Shown piece after piece: positions 1-5,751 of a stretch of 7,727 bases of DNA; the stretch's first letter is position 1, and every line of letters begins with the position of its first letter. The DNA lies in NCBI GenBank assembly GCA_947177375.1, contig CAMWUF010000031.1, forward strand, positions 1 to 7,727, written 5' to 3'. Under the pieces are notes generated by a model that saw only the letters and a list, made by a program, of their open reading frames with translations, was not told the origin of the DNA and did not search any database. The translations under genes were made by a program, and so were the position numbers. Source of the stretch: an uncultured Ruminococcus sp. Lineage in GTDB: Bacteria > Bacillota > Clostridia > Oscillospirales > Ruminococcaceae.

Positions 1-4
1 TTTT

Positions 5-1366
5 ATGGTAGCACAAATTACGGCAGTTGTCATTTTTGTAGCAATGTTTCTTTTGATTATCATGGATAAAATCGAAAAGCATTATGTAACATTAGGGTGC
101 GGACTGCTGACATTGGTTGCAGTGTTTGGAATTTGTATGCGTGATGTGAATGCAATGTGGAATACGATTAATTTAAAATCAATTGTCACACTGGAATTCT
201 GGCATACAAGCGGAGCGGAAAGCGAATCAGGAGGGATTGACTGGGCAACAATTCTATTTCTTGGAGGCATGATGATTATGGTCGAAGGCATGGCAAGAGT
301 AGGATTTTTCAACTGGCTTTGTCGAAGAATTGCAAAAATGGTACATTATAAGACAATTCCCATTTTTCTGGCATTCATGGCAATGTCATTCGTGTTAGCA
401 ATGTTTATTGATTCGATTACAGTCATATTATTTTTGGCATCTGTTACAATTGAATTATCCAGATTATTAAAATTCAATCCTGTACCAATGATTATGTCAG
501 AAATTTTCTGTGCAAATTTAGGAGGTTCCGCAACCATGTGCGGAGACCCGCCAAATATTATTATTGGCTCTAATCTGCATTATTCGTTTATGGATTTTGT
601 AAGCAATACAGGTGTTGCAGCAATTATTTCATTTATATTTATTGTAGCATATTTTTATTTTATCATGCGAAAAGAACTTGCAGGCGGTGGGGTTAGTGCA
701 GAAGAAATTGCAAAAATGCCTTCTCCTGAAAGTTTTATCACAGATAAAAAAGGCTTTTGGGTAAGTTTAGTAATATTCTTGTGTGCAGTAGTTTTATTAA
801 TTACACATAGTACAACAGGATTAACTGTAGCATTTATAGGCGTAGTAATCGCCTTAATTACACTGATTACATCTGGCAAGCATATTCCAGAAGTATTAAA
901 AGGCGTTGACTATAAAACATTATTATTTTTTACAGGATTATTTATTGTCGTAGGCGGTCTGGAACAAACAGGCGTATTAGAAATTATTGCGAATTTTATC
1001 AGCAAAGTTTGTGGCAGTAATTATTATTTAATGGTAATTATTATCGTTTGGGTTTCAGGTATTGCAAGTGCATTTGTGGATAATATTCCATTTGCCGCAA
1101 CTATGGTGCCAATTATTAAAGATTTATCTTTAGGCAGTGACCCGTTGCTTGCAACATTGGCATGGTCATTAGCAATGGGTACAGATGTCGGCGGTTCAGC
1201 AACGCCAATAGGTGCATCTGCAAATGTTGTCGGTACGTCCGCAGCTGCAAAAGCTGGTCATCCAATCGGCTGGGGCGAATATTGCAAAAAATTAGCACCT
1301 GCTACAGTAATCGTTTTACTTGTTAGTACAGTCTATATTTGCATCAGATATGTCACACAATTATAA
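5..1366 (+). CDS. ArsB/NhaD-SLC13 type ion or anion permease (CitMHS-like)
   Basis: This is a polytopic inner-membrane protein of 453 residues, about the usual family length. Hydrophobic segments lie near residues 5-20, 27-44, 80-97, 117-150 (probably two), 203-220, 251-267, 270-290, 304-320, 340-357, 361-372 and 430-447. The two-fold internal repeat of the ion transporter superfamily is visible. The first half has a membrane Asp at 135 (FIDSIT) followed by GGSATMCGDPPNIIIG at 173-188. The second half has Asp359 (FVDNIP) followed by GGSATPIGASANVVG at 396-410. These are the expected substrate or cation sites. Known members carry arsenite, Na+/H+, citrate or other dicarboxylates; nothing here settles the substrate. 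An unusually long loop (about 45-78) separates the second and third helices. The ATG lies four bases from the window edge, so its SD site is not visible and an upstream in-frame start cannot be excluded, but the N-terminus looks complete. A terminator follows directly, so this gene ends its transcript. Confidence 0.88.
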   Translation: MVAQITAVVIFVAMFLLIIMDKIEKHYVTLGCGLLTLVAVFGICMRDVNAMWNTINLKSIVTLEFWHTSGAESESGGIDWATILFLGGMMIMVEGMARVGFFNWLCRRIAKMVHYKTIPIFLAFMAMSFVLAMFIDSITVILFLASVTIELSRLLKFNPVPMIMSEIFCANLGGSATMCGDPPNIIIGSNLHYSFMDFVSNTGVAAIISFIFIVAYFYFIMRKELAGGGVSAEEIAKMPSPESFITDKKGFWVSLVIFLCAVVLLITHSTTGLTVAFIGVVIALITLITSGKHIPEVLKGVDYKTLLFFTGLFIVVGGLEQTGVLEIIANFISKVCGSNYYLMVIIIVWVSGIASAFVDNIPFAATMVPIIKDLSLGSDPLLATLAWSLAMGTDVGGSATPIGASANVVGTSAAAKAGHPIGWGEYCKKLAPATVIVLLVSTVYICIRYVTQL

Positions 1367-1370
1367 TATA

Positions 1371-1406
1371 AAAATCTCTCATACTGTTTCGTATGGGAGA
1401 TTTTTT
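1371..1406 (+). terminator. Rho-independent terminator after the permease
   Basis: A 14-bp stem, AAAATCTCTCATAC (1371-1384) against GTATGGGAGATTTT (1391-1404), closes on a 6-nt loop. It has one G-T pair and runs into six Ts (1401-1406). It starts five bases after the permease stop codon. The A-run on the left could also give some termination in the reverse direction, but no gene converges on it from the right. Confidence 0.9.
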
Positions 1407-1415
1407 AAATTTCTA

Positions 1416-1445
1416 TTGACAAATCGCTTAATTTTGTGATATAAT
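1416..1445 (+). promoter_or_regulatory. Sigma-A extended -10 promoter of the kinase-like gene
   Basis: There is a perfect -35 TTGACA (1416-1421), an 18-bp spacer and a perfect -10 TATAAT (1440-1445) preceded by the extended -10 TG (1437-1438). It sits just after the permease terminator and about 43 bp before the start codon, so the kinase-like gene has its own strong vegetative promoter. An imperfect inverted repeat, CTTAA (1427-1431) with TTAAG (1446-1450), flanks the -10. It could be an operator but is weak in such AT-rich DNA. Confidence 0.85.
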
Positions 1446-1472
1446 TTAAGAGATAATTATATAAATTACATA

Positions 1473-1479
1473 AAAGGAG
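1473..1479 (+). promoter_or_regulatory. SD site that places the kinase-like start at 1489
   Basis: AAAGGAG ends 9 nt before the ATG at 1489 but only 3 nt before an in-frame GTG at 1483. Normal spacing therefore favours the ATG, giving a protein that begins MEKQLLISISRE, two residues shorter than the longest reading. Confidence 0.8.
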
Positions 1480-1488
1480 AGTGTGATT

Positions 1489-2088
1489 ATGGAAAAACAG
1501 TTATTAATTTCTATCAGTCGTGAATTCGGCAGTGGAGGCAGAGAGATTGCACACATACTAGCCAAACGATTTGCAATTAATTACTATGATAGAAATTTAC
1601 TGGACGAAATCGCAAATGAAAAATCTTTTGATGCGGAAAAGCTCCGTAAATTTGATGAAAAGCCAAGATTATTTTTATTTTCCAGAACAGCAAGAGGGCA
1701 GACAAATTCACCAGAATTAATTGTTGCCAATTATCAATTTGATTACTTAGTAAAAAAAGCCAATGAGGGTGAATCCTTTGTCATAGTCGGCAGATGTGCA
1801 GACGAAATTCTGGCAAATTATGAGGGAATCGTAAAATTATTTATTCTGGCAGATGAAGATTGCAAAATTAAACGAATCTGCGAATCACGCAATGTAAATC
1901 AAGACGAAGCTCGTGGCATTATGAATCGCCATGACAGAAAACGAAAAAAATATCATAATTATTATTGCAATATTAAATGGGGCGATTCCAGAGGATATGA
2001 CTTGACTATGAATACAAGCAGATTAGGCATTGAAAAAACAGCAGATTTTCTGGAGCAATATATCCGTGAAAGATTTGATTTAAATTAA
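1489..2088 (+). CDS. Cytidylate kinase-like family protein (P-loop NTPase fold)
   Basis: The protein has 199 residues and is probably cytosolic; no signal peptide or membrane segment is seen. It matches the cytidylate-kinase-like family common in Clostridia. The N-terminus ISISREFGSGGREIA (7-21) replaces the usual nucleotide-kinase P-loop. INYYDRNLLDEIA follows (30-42), then FVIVGRCADEIL (97-108). A basic lid-like stretch, MNRHDRKRKKYHNYY (145-159), comes before KWGDSRGYDLTMNTSRLG (163-180), where the family has its conserved Trp, Tyr-Asp-Leu and Asn-Thr. The P-loop has GSGGR with no lysine after the glycines, so it departs from the Walker A consensus. That is typical of this family, but it leaves substrate and even activity unproven. 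Real CMP kinases are usually longer and have GxxGxGKxT. The gene is monocistronic, between a strong promoter and a bidirectional terminator. Family membership is secure; function is not. Confidence 0.82.
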   Translation: MEKQLLISISREFGSGGREIAHILAKRFAINYYDRNLLDEIANEKSFDAEKLRKFDEKPRLFLFSRTARGQTNSPELIVANYQFDYLVKKANEGESFVIVGRCADEILANYEGIVKLFILADEDCKIKRICESRNVNQDEARGIMNRHDRKRKKYHNYYCNIKWGDSRGYDLTMNTSRLGIEKTADFLEQYIRERFDLN

Positions 2089-2117
2089 CAAAAAAATAAT
2101 TTTTTTAAATTCTTGAT

Positions 2118-2155
2118 AAAAAGACTGTAAACGAATACGCTTACAGTCTTTTTTT
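2118..2155. terminator. Bidirectional intrinsic terminator between convergent transcripts
   Basis: A 13-bp perfect stem pairs 2118-2130 (AAAAAGACTGTAA) with 2141-2153 (TTACAGTCTTTTT). The loop is 10 nt and can form two further C-G pairs inside. A T-run at 2149-2155 serves the plus-strand kinase-like gene, and the A-run at 2118-2122 reads as a T-run for the minus-strand operon that ends at 2184. The A7-TAA-T7 inverted repeat at 2090-2106 just before it is A/T only and probably adds little. Confidence 0.88.
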
Positions 2156-2161
2156 AATCAT

Positions 2162-2180
2162 ATTGAAAGAATATTACCAT
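2162..2180. repeat. 19-bp direct repeat, copy 1 (just beyond the small gene's stop)
   Basis: ATTGAAAGAATATTACCAT is identical to 2356-2374 inside the small gene. This copy lies four bases beyond the small gene's stop codon, in the stretch leading to the shared terminator. Its first bases also form a 7-bp inverted repeat, ATTGAAA with TTTCAAT at 2182-2188, spanning the stop codon. Its origin is unknown; a short local duplication is the simplest reading. Confidence 0.75.
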
Positions 2181-2183
2181 ATT

Positions 2184-2402
2184 TCAATACCAGTATGAAG
2201 TAATTTTTTCTGGCAGTTCTTTGCCTTTGTATCTTTCTAAAGCAACCATTGCTTGCCTTTCATAGATTCTGTTTGGAATATCTGATTCTACAACTGAAAA
2301 AGTATCCATATCTACTGACATATGATGTTCTTCTTTTCCCTCCACCCAAACAGTCATTGAAAGAATATTACCATCAAATATAAAATCTGTAATTCTTAAC
2401 AT
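2184..2402 (-). CDS. Small acidic protein of unknown function, last gene of the operon
   Basis: I do not recognise this protein. It has 72 residues, beginning MLRITDFIFDG and ending in the aromatic-rich ITSYWY. It has no signal peptide, membrane helix or cysteine. Alternating hydrophobic residues in the first half (ITDFIF, ILSMTVWV) suggest beta strands, and the segment with RIYERQAMVALERYKGKEL looks helical. An upstream in-frame ATG at 2411 would add three residues (MLI), but it abuts the SD with no spacing, so 2402 is preferred. The gene follows coaX by 33 bp on the same strand with no terminator between, so it is probably the last gene of the aroE transcript. A 19-bp segment of its coding sequence recurs just beyond its stop. 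Reading frame, SD and position support a real gene; function is open. Confidence 0.65.
   Translation of the reverse strand: MLRITDFIFDGNILSMTVWVEGKEEHHMSVDMDTFSVVESDIPNRIYERQAMVALERYKGKELPEKITSYWY
2356..2374. repeat. 19-bp direct repeat, copy 2 (inside the small gene)
   Basis: This is identical to 2162-2180. Read on the minus strand it encodes GNILSM in the N-terminal half of the small protein. The similarity does not extend cleanly on either side. Confidence 0.75.
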
Positions 2403-2411
2403 AATTAACAT

Positions 2412-2418
2412 CCCTTTT
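2412..2418 (-). promoter_or_regulatory. SD site that places the small gene's start at 2402
   Basis: On the minus strand AAAAGGG occupies 2418-2412. It touches the ATG at 2411 with no spacer but is 9 nt from the second in-frame ATG at 2402. That makes 2402 the likelier start. Confidence 0.6.
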
Positions 2419-2435
2419 AGTCTTATTATTAATTA

Positions 2436-3203
2436 TTAATTTCTATTTTTCTGATAAATATAATATAAGCCTTTTAGTAATAAATCATCATCTAAAATAA
2501 TTTTTTTCTGACATAATGGCACTACCAAACTAGCTAAACCACCTGTTGCAATAACAGTGCAAGATTCGCCTAATTCCTGTTCAATTCTGGAAATCATGCC
2601 ATCTAATGCACAAGCTGTACCGTACATAATACCACTTTTCATGCATTCGATAGTATTACTGCCAATTACTTTTTTAGGCGGTTCAAAACTAATTTTTGGG
2701 AGCTGTGATGTTTTATTCACAAGTGCATCTGTTGAAACAGACATACCTGTCATGATAACACCGCCAATATATTGCTTTTTATGATTAATCACTGACAAAG
2801 TTGTCGCTGTTCCCATGTCAATAATAATCATAGGCACAGGATATTCCTGCACACCTGCAACAGCGTCTACCACTAAATCACTTCCCAATTGTGCTGGATT
2901 ATCAATTAAAATACTTAATCCTGTTTTGATTCCAGATTTAATCATCATAACATGCTTGCCAGTATATTTTTCAACAGCTTCTTTTAGCGTTGCTGTCACA
3001 GAGGGAACAACAGAAGAAATAATAGCATCATCAATTAGATTTTTATTAATACAATGCATATCCAAAGCTGTTTTAATTCCAGAAGCATATTCTAATGCTG
3101 TCGCCTGCTGATTAGTAGACAATCTTTCCTGAAATACAATTTTATCATTATCAAAGCAACCTAATACAATATTTGTATTGCCAACATCAATTGCTAATAG
3201 CAT
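2436..3203 (-). CDS. coaX: Type III pantothenate kinase
   Basis: This enzyme phosphorylates pantothenate with ATP, the first step of coenzyme A synthesis, in the cytosol. The type III form belongs to the ASKHA superfamily, usually needs a monovalent cation and is not feedback-inhibited by CoA. The 255 residues match the family length. The first phosphate loop DVGNTNIVLG is at 6-15 with Asp6. SSVVPSVT lies at 63-70. The catalytic Asp109 sits in GSDLVVDAVAG (107-117). IDMGTATTLSVI (128-139) holds the cation-binding Asp129. GGVIMTGM (147-154) and TGGLASLV (220-227) follow. Two positions differ from the textbook pattern: Leu replaces Arg after Asp109 (usual G-A-D-R), and Thr replaces Pro in the usual GGxIxPG. 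Both look like a clostridial variant rather than decay, since all other motifs are intact. The SD AGGTG (3215-3211) lies 7 nt upstream of the ATG. The gene follows fumarase alpha by 16 bp and is probably co-transcribed with it. Confidence 0.93.
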   Translation of the reverse strand: MLLAIDVGNTNIVLGCFDNDKIVFQERLSTNQQATALEYASGIKTALDMHCINKNLIDDAIISSVVPSVTATLKEAVEKYTGKHVMMIKSGIKTGLSILIDNPAQLGSDLVVDAVAGVQEYPVPMIIIDMGTATTLSVINHKKQYIGGVIMTGMSVSTDALVNKTSQLPKISFEPPKKVIGSNTIECMKSGIMYGTACALDGMISRIEQELGESCTVIATGGLASLVVPLCQKKIILDDDLLLKGLYYIYQKNRN

Positions 3204-3219
3204 AAAATTTCACCTGCTT

Positions 3220-4062
3220 TTATAAAATTATTTCTGCATGTCTTGTCACATGACAACCAACATTCACAGCAACAGGTAATCCTGCTATATGCGTTGCACC
3301 TTCTTCAATATTGACATATAAAGCCGTTACTGTTCCGCCAAAACCTTGTGCGCCAATGCCTAATTGATTAATACTTTCCAGCATGTTAGCTTCTAACTCT
3401 GCATACAAAGGCTTTGGATTTCTAGTATTTGCATCACGACAAAGTGCTTTTTTTGCTAATAATGCACATTCTTCAAAATTGCCTCCAATGCCAACACCAA
3501 CAACAATTGGCGGACAAGGATTACTGCCAGCTTTGGCAATGCAATCTGTCACATACTGAATAATATCTTCATGACTAACAGCAGGTGTCATCATTTTGAG
3601 TTGTGACATATTTTCACTGCCGAAGCCTTTGGGACAAACTGTAATTTTTACTTGTTCTCCCTCGGTCAGCTCCAGATGTAAAACAGCAGGCGTATTATTT
3701 TTTGTATTCACACGTTCCAAAGGGTCACCTACAACAGAACATCTTAAATAGCCCTCTGTATAACCTTTTGCGACACCTGCATTGACAGCTTCCCGAAGTG
3801 TTCCGCCTGTGATATGCACATCTTGTCCAAGTTCTATAAATACTACTGTCATGCCAGTATCTTGACAAATTGGAAAATTTTCTTCTTTTGCGACTTGCAA
3901 ATTTGCAATTAAATCATCAAATACAGCTTTTGCAACTGGTGATTCTTCTGATTCTGCACATTCTAAAATTTTATGTTCCAGATTTTTTGGCAAAATTTTA
4001 TTTGCCTGAATACAAAGCTTAGCGACTGCATTTGTAATTTCCTGTGTTGTAATTTCTCGCAT
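3220..4062 (-). CDS. Class I fumarate hydratase alpha subunit (TtdA/FumA type)
   Basis: This is the N-terminal-domain subunit of an iron-sulfur hydro-lyase that interconverts fumarate and malate. The L(+)-tartrate dehydratase alpha subunit is homologous and cannot be excluded. The 280 residues match a stand-alone alpha subunit. The three cysteines expected to hold the oxygen-sensitive 4Fe-4S cluster are present: Cys66 in PICQDTGM, Cys183 in NPCPPIVVGVGIGG and Cys270 in NVGCHVTRHAE. The family motif KGFGSENMS (145-153) and a GAQGFGGTVTAL segment (237-248) are also clear. The active enzyme needs a beta subunit of about 180-190 residues, usually encoded by the next gene. Here the next gene is coaX and the one before is an amidohydrolase, so the partner must lie elsewhere. 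A modest SD (AAAAGAG, 4077-4071) sits 8 nt before the ATG. The labile cluster fits an anaerobic host. Confidence 0.9.
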   Translation of the reverse strand: MREITTQEITNAVAKLCIQANKILPKNLEHKILECAESEESPVAKAVFDDLIANLQVAKEENFPICQDTGMTVVFIELGQDVHITGGTLREAVNAGVAKGYTEGYLRCSVVGDPLERVNTKNNTPAVLHLELTEGEQVKITVCPKGFGSENMSQLKMMTPAVSHEDIIQYVTDCIAKAGSNPCPPIVVGVGIGGNFEECALLAKKALCRDANTRNPKPLYAELEANMLESINQLGIGAQGFGGTVTALYVNIEEGATHIAGLPVAVNVGCHVTRHAEIIL

Positions 4063-4086
4063 GCTATCAACTCTTTTCTAAATATT

Positions 4087-5235
4087 TTAAATCATTTTTC
4101 CGTTTATCATCACCCAAACGGGGTCATTCATGATATTTAACGGGTCATCAGCAAATAATACCAAATCTGCATCTAATCCAACAGCAATTCTGCCGATTCT
4201 ATCTGCTACGCCTAACATATCTGCTGGTTCAGAAGTCAATGCTTTTAATGCAACTTCTCTAGGCAAACCACCTTTCACAGCAAGAGATGCTGACAAAGGC
4301 AAATACTGTATTGGTACTTCTGGGTGGTCTGTACAGATTGCAATTTTCACACCATTTTTATATAAAATACCAGCATTAGATAATTCTAAATTTTTCATTT
4401 CAGGCTTACATCTGTCACAAATCACAGGACCTATAATCATAGATAATCCCCATTCGCCAAATAAATCTGCTGATACATGAGCTTCTGTTCCATGAATAAT
4501 CACAAATTCCAGACCAAATTCTTTACAGATTCTAACCGCTGTGCAAATATCATCAGCTCTATGACAATGAAAATGTGCTTTCATATTGCCCTGTAATAAT
4601 GGCAATAAAGCTTCACATTTTGCATCATATTCTGGGGGTTCTTCTTCGTCTGGGTGTTCTTCAAAACGCTGTAATCGTTCGGAATATAATTTTGCTTTTT
4701 GCAAACCCTCCCGAATTAATGCCACAGTTGCCATTCTAGTAACAGGCATTTCATCACGACCACTATAAGTAGATTTAGGATTTTCACCCAATGCAAACTT
4801 CATGCCACAAGCTTTGATTGCCATTTCGTCAACACATCTGCCATAGGTTTTCATGAGTAACATTTCACCGCCACAGGCATTGGCACTTCCAGCAGATACA
4901 ACGACAGAAGTAATACCTTGTCTGCGTGCTTCTTCAAAACATCTGTCATAGGGATTAATCCCGTCAATGGCTCTGAGCTGTGGCGTGAATGGGTCTGAAA
5001 TTTCATTGCAGTCATCGCCTTCAAAATCAATACCATTTTCAATAATGCCTAAATGTGTATGTGCATCAATAAATCCTGGTAAAAGCTGTCCGCCATTCGC
5101 ATTAATATCCTGACTGGTAACAAATTCTGGCTTGCCTTGTTCGACTGCAATAATTTTGCCATTCTGAATTTCTACATAGCCATAAAAATGCATATCTTCT
5201 GTCATAGAATAAATTTCTGCATTATAAATTAACAT
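4087..5235 (-). CDS. Amidohydrolase superfamily metal-dependent hydrolase (imidazolonepropionase-like)
   Basis: This 382-residue protein is probably a cytosolic metal-dependent hydrolase of a cyclic amide or similar bond; I cannot name the substrate. It has the amidohydrolase layout. A small N-terminal beta domain leads to LLPGFIDAHTHLG (51-63), with the metal pair His59 and His61. GGEMLLMKTYG (122-132) and MKFALGENPKSTYSGR (145-160) follow. Then come AHFHCHRADDI (220-230) with His221/223/225, IIHGTEAH (246-253) with His248, and the catalytic Asp303 in CTDHPEVP. The C-terminal strand typical of the family is GLDADLVLFADDPL (353-366). An acidic insert, FEEHPDEEEPPEYD (191-204), lies on the face leading to the active site. 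It is close to HutI-like amidohydrolases, but no histidine-degradation genes are nearby. The gene starts 5 bp after aroK stops, with its SD inside aroK, so it is coupled to shikimate synthesis in expression, though not evidently in chemistry. Confidence 0.85.
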   Translation of the reverse strand: MLIYNAEIYSMTEDMHFYGYVEIQNGKIIAVEQGKPEFVTSQDINANGGQLLPGFIDAHTHLGIIENGIDFEGDDCNEISDPFTPQLRAIDGINPYDRCFEEARRQGITSVVVSAGSANACGGEMLLMKTYGRCVDEMAIKACGMKFALGENPKSTYSGRDEMPVTRMATVALIREGLQKAKLYSERLQRFEEHPDEEEPPEYDAKCEALLPLLQGNMKAHFHCHRADDICTAVRICKEFGLEFVIIHGTEAHVSADLFGEWGLSMIIGPVICDRCKPEMKNLELSNAGILYKNGVKIAICTDHPEVPIQYLPLSASLAVKGGLPREVALKALTSEPADMLGVADRIGRIAVGLDADLVLFADDPLNIMNDPVWVMINGKMI

Positions 5236-5240
5236 AAAAA

Positions 5241-5747
5241 TTATTTCTCCTCAATTTCGATTCCAAGCGTATTCAGAATATTTTGTATAGAAATCGTTAC
5301 ACTGTGGGAAGCATCTATTACATGTGTACAATGTTTTTTATAAATGACATAGCGTTTATGATAAAGATTTTGCAATTGCTGTCTGGTATTTTGTTTTACA
5401 ATAGGTCTGTCTGAATCTGCAATTCTAAAATAACAGGTTCTGAATGGCACGTCTAATAAAATTACATGACCAGTTTTTCTGGCAAAATTCGCATTGATTT
5501 CACGTAACATTGCACCGCCACCGCAAGCAATCACGCCTTCATGATGTGCTAATTCCTGAACAGCATTTGTTTCTAAATCACGGAAATAATTTTCGCCATG
5601 TGTTTCAAAAATTTCAGGAATTTTCATGCCAGCCTGCTGTTCAATATAATTATCCATATCAATAAAATTACAATTTAATTTTTGTGCAAGTTTCAAGCCT
5701 ATTGTGCTTTTTCCACAGCCCATGAATCCACATAAAAAAATTGTCAT
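5241..5747 (-). CDS. aroK: Shikimate kinase
   Basis: This enzyme transfers phosphate from ATP to the 3-hydroxyl of shikimate, the step right after AroE on the route to chorismate; it is cytosolic. The 168 residues are typical. Walker A GFMGCGKST is at 7-15. The shikimate-binding set is complete: Asp32 in FIDMDNYI, Arg56 in YFRDLE, Gly-Gly-Gly at 76-78 and Arg132 in LYHKRY. The ATP-lid arginine is Arg114 in SDRPIV. It lies between aroE (4-bp gap) and the amidohydrolase (5-bp gap). The start is fixed by an SD that overlaps the aroE end. I use aroK; aroL would denote the same activity. Confidence 0.95.
   Translation of the reverse strand: MTIFLCGFMGCGKSTIGLKLAQKLNCNFIDMDNYIEQQAGMKIPEIFETHGENYFRDLETNAVQELAHHEGVIACGGGAMLREINANFARKTGHVILLDVPFRTCYFRIADSDRPIVKQNTRQQLQNLYHKRYVIYKKHCTHVIDASHSVTISIQNILNTLGIEIEEK
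5247..5252 (-). promoter_or_regulatory. SD of the amidohydrolase gene inside the end of aroK
   Basis: GAGGAG on the minus strand encodes the Glu-Glu just before the final Lys of AroK. It lies 11 nt upstream of the amidohydrolase ATG. Ribosomes finishing aroK would uncover or reuse it, which suggests translational coupling. Confidence 0.75.
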
Positions 5748-5751
5748 GTGA

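Noticed and set aside
1483..1488. GTG start giving two more residues for the kinase-like gene
   Set aside because: It lies only 3 nt from the SD; the ATG at 1489 has normal 9-nt spacing and the family N-terminus begins there.
2090..2106. A7-TAA-T7 inverted repeat as a separate terminator
   Set aside because: The stem is A/T only and would be unstable; the hairpin at 2118-2155 explains termination better.
2815..3111. 98-codon open frame on the plus strand, antisense to coaX
   Set aside because: coaX on the other strand has every family motif; this frame shows no SD, no known family and the biased composition of an antisense shadow.
4130..4480. 116-codon open frame on the plus strand, antisense to the amidohydrolase
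   Set aside because: It lies fully inside a clear amidohydrolase gene and has no recognisable domain or promoter.
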